DNA of 64,000 nucleotides. Origin: Empedobacter tilapiae. Its GTDB lineage: Bacteria; Bacteroidota; Bacteroidia; Flavobacteriales; Weeksellaceae. Both the position numbers and the translations under genes were made by a program. Where the stretch lies: positions 1 to 64,000 of the forward strand of contig NZ_SRPE01000015.1 in the NCBI RefSeq assembly GCF_004785645.1. Direction: 5' to 3'. This document shows positions 1 through 7,392 of this stretch, one piece after another. How positions within the stretch are numbered: the first letter of the stretch is position 1; each line of letters begins with the position of its first letter. Under the pieces are notes generated by a model that was not told the DNA's origin, ran no database searches, and saw only the letters and a list, made by a program, of their open reading frames with translations.

Positions 1-16
1 AAACCTATTTAAAAAT

Positions 17-127
<111 letters not shown>

Positions 128-133
128 TTTATT

Positions 134-166
134 AAAAGCCTCAAGTGAACAACTTGAGGCTTTTTT
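134..166 (+). terminator. rRNA operon terminator
   Basis: A 13-bp stem (134-146 with 152-164, core GCCTCAAGT/ACTTGAGGC) with a 5-base loop is followed by a run of T. It directly follows the 5S gene and would end the rRNA transcript. Confidence 0.9.
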
Positions 167-190
167 GTGTTTATACTTTTTTGTACAATG

Positions 191-299
191 TATTAAGTAT
201 TAAGTATTAAGTATTAAGTATTAAGTATTAAGTATTAAGTATTAAGTATTAAGTATTAAGTATTAAGTATTAAGTATTAAGTATTAAGTATTAAGTATT
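191..299. repeat. Heptanucleotide tandem repeat, TATTAAG x15
   Basis: Fifteen perfect head-to-tail copies of TATTAAG run from 191 to 295, followed by a partial TATT. The unit is 7 bp, so changes in copy number would not keep a reading frame, but the array lies in no gene. It starts 25 bp after the 5S terminator. The perfection of the copies suggests recent expansion by slippage or an actively changing locus. Confidence 0.97.
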
Positions 300-489
300 G
301 AACATCTTATACTCTCAGAACAAAAAGCTTCCTTTATAACTCTCAGAACTCACTAGTTTAAAAGGAAATCTTACGGGTTATAGCCGGCGAGTTCACGGAT
401 GGGCATGCGATGATTGTCCGATGAGCTTAGGAGTAAAAGAATGGTTTTTTTGTATTTCTGCTCGAAAGCAATTGAGTGTGTTGGAGTGT
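300..489. other. Non-coding spacer with a GC-rich island and a direct repeat
   Basis: No convincing gene was found. ACTCTCAGAAC occurs twice, at 311-321 and 339-349. Bases about 370-430 are clearly more GC-rich than the surroundings (for example TAGCCGGCGAGTTCACGG). The segment could be the remnant of a mobile or repeated element, but no terminal repeats or coding capacity support that. Confidence 0.4.
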
Positions 490-1641
490 TTATATTTTTA
501 GAAGTCGTTTGATTAAGTTGAATAGAATCATATAGAAGACTATTGATATGATCATTAATTCTATATTGCTAGTGAGGTAAGTTAATGTTTCTGTTGGTTG
601 GTTGAATATGGTTTTTATTAATTCGATAGGACCTGCTATTAATTGATATCTGTAAGCTCTAATTATACTAATAATTACATATATCATGATAATTTGATTG
701 AATAATCCATATAAAAGGATTAGCCAATCTTTTCTATTCTGAACTTTAAATTTAAAAGGATTTTTGAGAAATTCTTTTACTTTTTTAGAACTACTTGGTA
801 GTAGATTAGGAGTGTCTGTTAAATCAGAAATAATCCAATATCCATCGGAGCGAATAAATGGTATAAGTTGATAAAGAATTATAATTGTACTTATTGCTAT
901 TACATCCTGTATTTGATGATTTGCAGTAAATAAGTAAGTTATAAATAATCCTAAAATAATAAATAATTGGACATAAACTCCTGCTAAATTTGTAATAATT
1001 CGTTCTTGTTTTTTTGCTGACCAAATAGGGGTAATATTGGAATAAAATACAGGGAAAATAAAATAAATTCCTATACCTATTTCTCCACTTCTTTTCGTAA
1101 AGCGATTACATGCAGCAATGTGTCCAAACTCATGAATAAATGCACTAAAAATATAGAAAATAAATAAAAATAGCATATACTCTTTTTCTAAGTGGAAATG
1201 ATGAATTTGAGTAAGGTTATAAATAGAAAAACTAAATAATAATGTAAATGCTATCCAAAAGAAAGTTGGCTGAAATAAAGGTTGAAATATTTTAGATATT
1301 TTAGCGGCATTTTCTTTCGAGATTAATTTTGTTTCAAAAAGTATAAATGATTTCTTTTTTATAGATTTATCATTGTTTGTTTGATTAAGTTCAAGGGTTT
1401 CTAAATTGTCTTTTACAATATGATTAAAATCTTCAGTAGAGACATAATCAAATTCTAAGATAAAGTCTTTGTAAGATTCGTCTAAGTTGAATTGATTCTT
1501 TTTGAGAAGTTCTAAAAGTGATTTTATTTCATCACTAACAATGAAAAATTTTTCAGAATGTTCTAATATCCAGTTTTGATCATTCTTTTTTGTGAATGAA
1601 AAATTTATATCTGTCATTGTATTAAGCATTTCTGATTTCAT
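490..1641 (-). CDS. M50-type membrane metallopeptidase with PqqD-like N-terminus
   Basis: A polytopic membrane zinc protease, 383 aa. Residues 170-174 read HEFGH, the HExxH zinc site of M50 (site-2-protease type) peptidases. PFIRSDGYW at 261-269 fits the second motif, with D266 as third ligand. About six hydrophobic segments follow residue 120. Residues about 22-85 have the length and hydrophobic pattern of a PqqD-like RiPP recognition element (WILEHSEKFFIVSDEIKSLL onward). This layout is known in peptide-maturation or export proteases of bacteriocin-like clusters. Its start overlaps the end of the upstream gene (1622-2422) by 20 bases; M5 or M9 are alternative starts. M50 membership is firm, the recognition domain is inferred, and the peptide substrate is a guess pointing to the small gene at 5547-5696. 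Confidence 0.75.
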   Translation of the reverse strand: MKSEMLNTMTDINFSFTKKNDQNWILEHSEKFFIVSDEIKSLLELLKKNQFNLDESYKDFILEFDYVSTEDFNHIVKDNLETLELNQTNNDKSIKKKSFILFETKLISKENAAKISKIFQPLFQPTFFWIAFTLLFSFSIYNLTQIHHFHLEKEYMLFLFIFYIFSAFIHEFGHIAACNRFTKRSGEIGIGIYFIFPVFYSNITPIWSAKKQERIITNLAGVYVQLFIILGLFITYLFTANHQIQDVIAISTIIILYQLIPFIRSDGYWIISDLTDTPNLLPSSSKKVKEFLKNPFKFKVQNRKDWLILLYGLFNQIIMIYVIISIIRAYRYQLIAGPIELIKTIFNQPTETLTYLTSNIELMIISIVFYMILFNLIKRLLKI

Positions 1642-2422
1642 CTATTTGATTTCTCCAATCTTTAAGTTGAGTATTTATTGCATCTACCCACTTGACAATT
1701 TTTACTAAATTATACTTCTGTGCAATTTCTTTTGCAGAAGAAAACTGCTCCTGCATAAAGTCAAACTGAGGATTAGATAATTCTTCAAGGGCAAAGAAAG
1801 CTTTGTGAGTATAAAGTTGATTTTCGGGATAATAATCGTTATCATTTTTAAGATACTGAATAGTATTTGAGATTATATAAGTGAATTGTTTTGTTTGCAA
1901 ATCGTCACCAATATCTGTAATGTCATCGTACATTTGAATTCCTTTAAAAATATAAGATAACATCAATTTTATATCTTTTGATGGATAATTAGATTGCAAA
2001 AGGTTTATTCCGTCAACAATAAAAAAGACTGGAATATGCTTTTCTACAGCAATTTGTTCAAATTCTTCTTTTGATAAAATAGTTGAATCAAAATTCCATA
2101 GTTTTTCTTTAATTAATGCATCAAAATATATTTTACTGTATTTTGCTTTGCTTTCAAAAATTGAAGAATCTTCACCAAATAATTTGATAAGCGTTTTAAT
2201 ACATAATTCGTAATGGTTGGTTAAATTGAATAAAGGATTGGATGTAAGTAAATTTTGATTAATTGGAATTTCATTATCAATTAATTTATCCAAATGAATT
2301 ATATAATTATAATAAGTTTTAGCAATAAGATCTAGTTGATTTTTATTTTCTGAATTAATCTCAACATTTTCAGTAAGAAAGTCGACAACATCTTGAAAAA
2401 AGAGTTGGTTTATTTGACTCAT
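1622..2422 (-). CDS. Class 1 isoprenoid-synthase-like protein
   Basis: 266 aa, predicted all-helical and soluble. Residues 163-174 read QMYDDITDIGDD, which matches the second aspartate-rich motif (QxxDDxxDxxGD) that binds Mg-diphosphate in trans-prenyl and terpene synthases. A weaker Asp pair, D45 and D49 (LDKLID), may stand in for the first motif. The protein is shorter than typical polyprenyl synthases (about 300-330 aa), so substrate and reaction cannot be named. It is translationally coupled to the M50 peptidase gene downstream by overlap, so the two probably act together, perhaps on a lipid or a peptide. It could also be a divergent terpene synthase or a non-catalytic member of the fold. 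Confidence 0.6.
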   Translation of the reverse strand: MSQINQLFFQDVVDFLTENVEINSENKNQLDLIAKTYYNYIIHLDKLIDNEIPINQNLLTSNPLFNLTNHYELCIKTLIKLFGEDSSIFESKAKYSKIYFDALIKEKLWNFDSTILSKEEFEQIAVEKHIPVFFIVDGINLLQSNYPSKDIKLMLSYIFKGIQMYDDITDIGDDLQTKQFTYIISNTIQYLKNDNDYYPENQLYTHKAFFALEELSNPQFDFMQEQFSSAKEIAQKYNLVKIVKWVDAINTQLKDWRNQIDEIRNA

Positions 2423-2706
2423 ATAGGTTAGTTTTAAGTTAATGCTAAAGTATAATTTTTAAACTTAGAATAAAAATATTTTAGTTAAATATTTGATAGT
2501 TAATATATTTAGTGATATATTTATCAAACCTAAACAATAAACTACCATACTATGAAAAATCTCTTTACTATTTTTCTCTGCAAAAAACTTCCTGCAGATT
2601 TTATAATATCATAATTAGATATACTTATTTTTTTACTAAAAACTTACAAAGATGTGAGTTATTTAGTTTTACGCGTTTTTTATAATTTTAAATTTACTAT
2701 AAACCT

Positions 2707-3591
2707 ATGTTAAAGAATCTTACTTTTTTAGCTACCTTATTTCTATCTTCAGCTTTTGCTCAAGTAGAGATATCGAATAAAACAAAACCAGAAATAGATA
2801 ATGCAACAGATGGAGTGTTTGCAAATTTTTCTGATAAAGGAGTTTTATTACCTCGTATACCATTAAAGTCATTAACAGAACTTAAAAACTTAAATGGTGA
2901 TAATTTCCCAGTACAAGGAGATCAATCTCAGATGATTGTTTATAATACTAACAAGGCATTAGGAGAAGGATATCATTTTTGGGATGGAACAAAATGGCGT
3001 GCGCTTTTGGATTTTGAAAATGTGATTGCTCAATTAAATTCATCAATAATGTATTACAAAGAAGGCTCAGGGATTACTATTCCTGGTACAGCGAGTTACG
3101 ATAATACTTCCAATTCTCAAGAACAAATACCTGCTTATCAATATCAACAAGGGGTTAGTATGTTGTCAGGTGATCAATCTAAAAAATTTTTAGATATACC
3201 TAATATAACTCAATACCTAACAGTTCATCGTAATACAAATAAAGTGTCATTTACATTTACAGGTATTGCACAAGTAGAAGCAAATAAATCTGCTTTGTCC
3301 TTTGGTGTAGGTGTATTTGTAGAAGATAAATTAAAATACGTTGAAAGTTTTTCTGGAACATTTGACGAAACAGGTTGTGGTTTCGTAAATGTAGATTTAG
3401 ATGGAATTTTGGAAGGATTAACAGTGGGTGTTCCTCATAAAATAGAAGTCAAATTTCATCCTCGTAGAGCTTATGATCTAAATAATACAGGTGCTGAAAG
3501 GGAGTATACATTTGGTAAAAAAACAGGGAGCTGTGGAAATTTAGAAGATGTTAGTATGAGGCCTAAATTAATTATAACTGTAAAAGAATAA
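2707..3591 (+). CDS. Secreted surface-type protein, paralogue 1
   Basis: 294 aa with an N-terminal signal peptide ending AFAQ (residues 16-19). The N-terminal half carries the Bacteroidota surface-protein pattern KGVLLPR (about 44-50), then MIVYNTNKALGEGYHFWDG and KWRAL. The C-terminal half has GVFVEDKL and two cysteines near the end (TGCGF, GSCGN), which could form a disulfide. No type IX sorting domain is visible. It is first of three tandem paralogues with gaps of 5 and 2 bases, so one transcript is likely. Function is unknown; an adhesin or fibre subunit is possible. Confidence 0.7.
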   Translation: MLKNLTFLATLFLSSAFAQVEISNKTKPEIDNATDGVFANFSDKGVLLPRIPLKSLTELKNLNGDNFPVQGDQSQMIVYNTNKALGEGYHFWDGTKWRALLDFENVIAQLNSSIMYYKEGSGITIPGTASYDNTSNSQEQIPAYQYQQGVSMLSGDQSKKFLDIPNITQYLTVHRNTNKVSFTFTGIAQVEANKSALSFGVGVFVEDKLKYVESFSGTFDETGCGFVNVDLDGILEGLTVGVPHKIEVKFHPRRAYDLNNTGAEREYTFGKKTGSCGNLEDVSMRPKLIITVKE

Positions 3592-3596
3592 GTAAG

Positions 3597-4532
3597 ATGA
3601 AGAAAAGAAATATACTTTTTATTGTAGCATTTTCGGGAATGCTTAATGCGCAAATATCTTTAGAAAATAATATGAATGATAATTTGATTATAGATATGAA
3701 GCAAAATGTTGCAACAGGTGATAAACCTTTCGTTTTACCATTAAATGCAATGAAAGCAGACCGTAAAGATAAAACAAATGTCAATATAACTACTAATACT
3801 AATTTAGAGTCAAGCCTATTAATCTATAATACAAATACCATAGGTAATGCTAAAGGTCCTTATTTTTGGTTTAATTATAGTTCTACTCAAGGTGCTTGGA
3901 CACCATTTGTAAATTCTTTAAACAAAGATGTTTTATTGAATCTTAATTATTTAACGAATAGAACAGGGGCATCAGGATCAGATATATATTCTGCAACTAA
4001 TAATCCAGATTCAGGCTCTTATAAAGATTCATGGATAAATAATATAGGAGATGATATTAATACAGCTTCAAAAAGATGGCAAGTTATGCCTTCTTATTCA
4101 TCTTCATTTAATATTTACAATACAAGAAATATCCTAAACTTAAAATTATTTGGATTTGCAGAAGCCTATTATTCAGCGTCAACAGCTTCAAATTTTAGTT
4201 TCGAAGTAGGAATTTTTATTGATGATAAATTAGCAGTTTATAGTCCTTTTGTCATTACAAATAATAAAAATAGAAAATGTACATATGAAACTTATAACCT
4301 TGTAGGATTATTACAAAATTTATCCGTTGGAAATCATACAATAAAAGTTGCAGTAAAAAATAGAAATGTATTATCAGCAAATGGGAGTAATTCTGTAAGG
4401 GTAGAGTATAATACTAGAAACTCTAATTGTAATAATATAAACTCTGAAAATAAATCATTACCTCTCCAAGCAATTAATGATGGAATTTTAAATATTCAGA
4501 TTCAAGAAAATCCTTCAATCCTTAACTTCTAA
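3597..4532 (+). CDS. Secreted surface-type protein, paralogue 2
   Basis: 311 aa with a signal peptide ending about residue 18 (GMLNAQ). It follows the same plan as its neighbours: LLIYNTNTIGNAKGPYFWFN in the first half, and EVGIFIDDKL with two late cysteines (RKCTYE, NSNCNN) in the second. Overall identity to paralogues 1 and 3 looks low, so the duplication is old or the proteins diversify quickly. It is the middle gene of a three-gene operon. Function is unknown. Confidence 0.7.
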   Translation: MKKRNILFIVAFSGMLNAQISLENNMNDNLIIDMKQNVATGDKPFVLPLNAMKADRKDKTNVNITTNTNLESSLLIYNTNTIGNAKGPYFWFNYSSTQGAWTPFVNSLNKDVLLNLNYLTNRTGASGSDIYSATNNPDSGSYKDSWINNIGDDINTASKRWQVMPSYSSSFNIYNTRNILNLKLFGFAEAYYSASTASNFSFEVGIFIDDKLAVYSPFVITNNKNRKCTYETYNLVGLLQNLSVGNHTIKVAVKNRNVLSANGSNSVRVEYNTRNSNCNNINSENKSLPLQAINDGILNIQIQENPSILNF

Positions 4533-4534
4533 TT

Positions 4535-5491
4535 ATGAAAAAAACAATTTATATACTATCAATACTATTAGCTAATACAGCATTTTCACAAGTTTTAATA
4601 TCCAGAGAAACTGCTAATCTTAATGTACATTCTTCAGTTGGTTTTGAAGCTAGATCAGATAGACAAGGAGTAGCTTTTCCTGAATATAATATTACTAATT
4701 TTACAGTGCATCCATATAATAAAGCTCCAAAAGAAGGCTCTATAGTCTTTAGTCAAAATAAAAATAATGGAACGAATGAAGATTACTATGGGTACTTTTT
4801 TTGGAATGGAAATAGATGGGTTAAATTATTAGATGCCAATTCTTTTGTGTCTAATGTAGATTATAATGTACCATACTTTTTCTCTAATTTTAATTCAGTA
4901 AATGAAAAAAGTACAGGTATTATTCTCCCTTCAACTTTTGGACCAAGAACCAGTAATACTGATAATTCCATTTTAAGTGAAACTATTAATTCTAAACATG
5001 AAATCGGAGCAGATATAGATGACATATATTGGAGAGTTTTTGGACCTGATTTTCAGCCATCGTTCAAATTTTCTAAAGATGCAAAAGGGTTGATTAAAGT
5101 AAATGCATTATTAGTAAAACCAGGAGGAGGAAGTTTTGATTATGATATAGCTATGGGAGTTTTTATTAATGATAAATTAGTAGCGACAAAAGTTTATCAG
5201 TTTTCAAGTTTAAACGCTCAAACAATATGTTTTCGTAAAAAAGTAACACTATTAGCTCCTTTTAATGGAATTGTAGCGAATACTGATTATAAAATAAAAC
5301 TAGGATTTAGAATTATAGGTAACAACTATTTTAATAGTGGCTCTTTAAGTTTTAAGAATTATTCTTTAAAATCAGATATTATGGTAGGAGAGGCTTTTGC
5401 TAATACAATATCAGGAACAGATCAGACACGATGTGGAATGTCTGCTTTTGAGTCTCCAGTAAATATAACAGTCTATGGAGTATCTAATTAA
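4535..5491 (+). CDS. Secreted surface-type protein, paralogue 3
   Basis: 318 aa with signal peptide MKKTIYILSILLANTAFSQ. It shares GVAFPEYN (like KGVLLPR), YFFWNGNRWVKLLDA, AMGVFINDKL and a late cysteine pair (QTICFR, TRCGMS) with paralogues 1 and 2. It begins 2 bases after the previous stop, and a strong bidirectional terminator follows. No catalytic motif was seen. The operon lies between the M50/isoprenoid pair and the small peptide gene, which are both on the opposite strand. Confidence 0.7.
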   Translation: MKKTIYILSILLANTAFSQVLISRETANLNVHSSVGFEARSDRQGVAFPEYNITNFTVHPYNKAPKEGSIVFSQNKNNGTNEDYYGYFFWNGNRWVKLLDANSFVSNVDYNVPYFFSNFNSVNEKSTGIILPSTFGPRTSNTDNSILSETINSKHEIGADIDDIYWRVFGPDFQPSFKFSKDAKGLIKVNALLVKPGGGSFDYDIAMGVFINDKLVATKVYQFSSLNAQTICFRKKVTLLAPFNGIVANTDYKIKLGFRIIGNNYFNSGSLSFKNYSLKSDIMVGEAFANTISGTDQTRCGMSAFESPVNITVYGVSN

Positions 5492-5507
5492 AAAAATAGT
5501 ATAAAAT

Positions 5508-5540
5508 AAAAAGAGCTTAGTTTAACTAAGCTCTTTTTTA
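5508..5540. terminator. Bidirectional terminator
   Basis: A 14-bp inverted repeat (5509-5522 with 5524-5537, core AAGAGCTTAGTT) has T-runs on both strands. It separates the plus-strand secreted-protein operon from the convergent minus-strand peptide gene. Confidence 0.85.
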
Positions 5541-5546
5541 TTGATT

Positions 5547-5696
5547 TTAATTGTTACCACCACCTGGGTTTTCTACGTCAGGATTAGTACCTCCTCCGTG
5601 ATGACCTTTGCAGAACATGTGTAATAAACAGTAAAAAATAAATTCTTTTCTGTCTTCTAATTTTTCTACTTGAAAAGCATTGATTGACTTTTTCAT
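5547..5696 (-). CDS. Small peptide gene, candidate RiPP precursor (49 aa)
   Basis: Reading minus from the ATG at 5694-5696 gives 49 codons ending in TAA at 5547-5549. The N-terminus MKKSINAFQVEKLEDRKEF is charged and leader-like. The remainder is short, with two cysteines (C23, C29), paired histidines (H32, H33), Gly runs (G34-36, G45-47) and an Asn/Pro/Gly-rich tail. There is no signal peptide. A charged leader followed by a Cys/Gly-rich core is typical of RiPP precursors. A protease with a PqqD-like domain sits 4 kb away on the same strand. The terminator at 5508-5540 follows directly. No homologue is known to me; it could also be a small metal-binding protein. Confidence 0.6.
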   Translation of the reverse strand: MKKSINAFQVEKLEDRKEFIFYCLLHMFCKGHHGGGTNPDVENPGGGNN

Positions 5697-6107
5697 AATT
5701 AAATAGTTTTTAAGGGTTAATGAAATTTATAAGAATATATTACATAAATTATTAATGTAAATATTCTATGTTTAATAATATTTATAGGATTGTGTAAAAT
5801 GCTACTTGTGCATTTATATAATATGAAGAATATGTAGTATCATAGGTAATGAGAGTTATAGTTTGGTATTCCAAATTTACTATAAGATTTTTAAATATGA
5901 CAATTAATTATTTTTTTTAAAAAATTGGAATACAATAGCTTTTCTAATTTGTTAAAAAATAAACACTTATTAAATAATTAATTCTTCTAGAAGCTATGGT
6001 TTTGAAATTATATATCTTAAAGAAATGGTAAATATTGTTTTATTATATACAATTACCATTTTTATACATTCAAATTTAATAAGTTTACAACTTCATAAAT
6101 TAATCTA
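5697..6107. other. Non-coding spacer, 411 bp, AT-rich, with inverted repeat
   Basis: No gene was found. It must hold the promoters of the minus-strand peptide gene and of the plus-strand sigma factor gene, but no clean TAnnTTTG box was seen for either. A 9-bp inverted repeat, GTATTCCAA at 5866-5874 and TTGGAATAC at 5925-5933, is separated by 50 bases and could be an operator pair or a long hairpin. Confidence 0.4.
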
Positions 6108-6644
6108 TTGGATCAAATTATTTTAAATTATATTCTTAATAAAGATTTAGAAACAGCATTTAAACTTATTATAAAAGATTATCATCAAAAAGTTTATTGG
6201 CAGGTACGTCGTATGGTTTTGATTCATGAAGATGCTGATGATATTGCTCAAAATGTATTTATTAAAATTTATCAAAATCTAAGTTCGTTTAAAAATGAGT
6301 CAAAATTATCAACTTGGATTTTTAGGATAACTTATAATGAAACGATAAATTTTATTCATAAAAATGCTAAAGAACAAAATGTTTCGTTCGAAGATTATTC
6401 GATGAATATAGCAGATGATTTATCTACGGATGAGTATTTTACAGGTGATGAAATTGAGTTGAAGTTACAAAAAGCAATTGCAAGTTTGCCAGAAAAGCAG
6501 CGTGTAGTATTTATGATGAAATATTATGATGAAATGAAATATGAGCAGATTTCTGAAATTTCGGGAACATCTGTTGGTGCGCTAAAGGCGTCTTATCATC
6601 ATGCAGTTACAAAAATTAAAGAATTTTTAGAGAATGAAGATTAA
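6108..6644 (+). CDS. ECF-family RNA polymerase sigma factor
   Basis: 178 aa, sigma-70 region 2 followed by region 4. DADDIAQNVFIKIYQNL (about 44-60) is region 2.2, STWIFRITYN is region 2.4, and LPEKQRVVFMMKYYDEMKYE followed by ISGTSVGALKASYHHA is region 4 with its helix-turn-helix. The start is TTG: the next in-frame ATG would remove the first 36 residues of region 2. The downstream gene at 6678 encodes a one-TM protein in the position of an anti-sigma factor. Confidence 0.85.
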   Translation: MDQIILNYILNKDLETAFKLIIKDYHQKVYWQVRRMVLIHEDADDIAQNVFIKIYQNLSSFKNESKLSTWIFRITYNETINFIHKNAKEQNVSFEDYSMNIADDLSTDEYFTGDEIELKLQKAIASLPEKQRVVFMMKYYDEMKYEQISEISGTSVGALKASYHHAVTKIKEFLENED

Positions 6645-6674
6645 ACCTTTTTAACTTTTTTTTGTCTTATTAGT
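6641..6674 (+). promoter_or_regulatory. Possible ECF-type promoter motif before the membrane partner gene
   Basis: TTAAAC (6641-6646), then 17 bases, then GTCTTATTAGT (6664-6674). The 12-mer TGTCTTATTAGT recurs exactly at 59104-59115 in front of the second ECF sigma gene. The motif ends 3 bases before the ATG at 6678. A sigma-dependent internal promoter is inferred. Confidence 0.4.
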
Positions 6675-6677
6675 GAT

Positions 6678-7085
6678 ATGAAAGAAAATGAATTAAAAAA
6701 TAATTTTAAAGTTCCTGAGAATTATTTTAAGAATTTAGAAAATGAGATTTTTCTAAAAAGCTTAGAACAAAGGGAAAATTATACAACTCCAACTAATTAT
6801 TTTGATGATTTAGAACAGTCAATTTTATCGAAAACTATTGATAAAAAAGAAACAAAAGTTATACATTTCAATATTTGGTGGGCTGCAGCTTGCATATTGT
6901 TTATCGCTTTGGTTATGCTTCCTTTTGTGATTAGTTCTTCTAAAAAATCAACAGAAATTGTGGATACAAAAACGGAGAATCAGGTGTACGAAAAAATATA
7001 TGATTCTTATATAGTAAGTGATCAAAATAAAAAATCGTCCAATGTAACATTAGACGATTCTGATTTTGTTATATATAATTATTAA
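6678..7085 (+). CDS. Small single-TM protein, putative anti-sigma factor
   Basis: 135 aa: a cytoplasmic N-terminal region, one transmembrane segment at about 68-86 (WWAAACILFIALVMLPFVI) and a short outer tail. The N-terminal part holds a duplicated motif, VPENYFKNLENEIFLK (12-27) and TPTNYFDDLEQSILSK (37-52), repeated at 25-residue spacing. No zinc-type HxxxCxxC anti-sigma domain is present. Its role is inferred from its position 33 bases after the sigma gene and from its topology. Confidence 0.6.
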   Translation: MKENELKNNFKVPENYFKNLENEIFLKSLEQRENYTTPTNYFDDLEQSILSKTIDKKETKVIHFNIWWAAACILFIALVMLPFVISSSKKSTEIVDTKTENQVYEKIYDSYIVSDQNKKSSNVTLDDSDFVIYNY

Positions 7086-7091
7086 GAAATT

Positions 7092-7388
7092 TTAAATAAT
7101 TTCCGCACTCAAACCTCGGTTCAATAACTCTGTGCATCGAGGTTTTAAATCTTCTAATTCACCAGTTAAGACTTCGCATTTTCCTTTGTAGTGAATCAAA
7201 ATTGAACATTGTTCAGCTTGCTCAGGTGTATGTTCACAAACATCAATTAACGACTCTATTACCCAATCAAATGTATTTACATCATCATTGTAAACAATAA
7301 TTTGATATTTGTGAGATTCCTGTTCCAATACATCAACAGCCGAATCTTTTTCCGTTTCCCACATGGGTTGCGTTGCGTATTTTATCAT
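7092..7388 (-). CDS. clpS: ATP-dependent Clp protease adaptor ClpS
   Basis: 98 aa from the ATG at 7386-7388, giving MIKYATQPMWE. A longer reading from 7424 would run into prmA and adds residues not found in the family. ClpS binds ClpA/ClpC and hands over N-degron substrates. The family core YQIIVYNDDVNTFDWVIESL is present, as is the ClpS-type end LKPRCTELLNRGLSAEI. It lies 4 bases downstream of prmA on the same strand, so it is probably co-transcribed. Confidence 0.9.
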   Translation of the reverse strand: MIKYATQPMWETEKDSAVDVLEQESHKYQIIVYNDDVNTFDWVIESLIDVCEHTPEQAEQCSILIHYKGKCEVLTGELEDLKPRCTELLNRGLSAEII

Positions 7389-7392
7389 AATA

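Noticed and set aside
191-299. The heptamer array considered as a CRISPR
   Set aside because: The unit is 7 bp with no spacers, and there are no cas genes nearby.
2552-2614. A 20-codon ORF beginning MKNLFTIFLCKK before the secreted-protein operon
   Set aside because: It resembles a signal-peptide start but stops at once, and no continuing frame was found downstream; chance in AT-rich DNA is enough.
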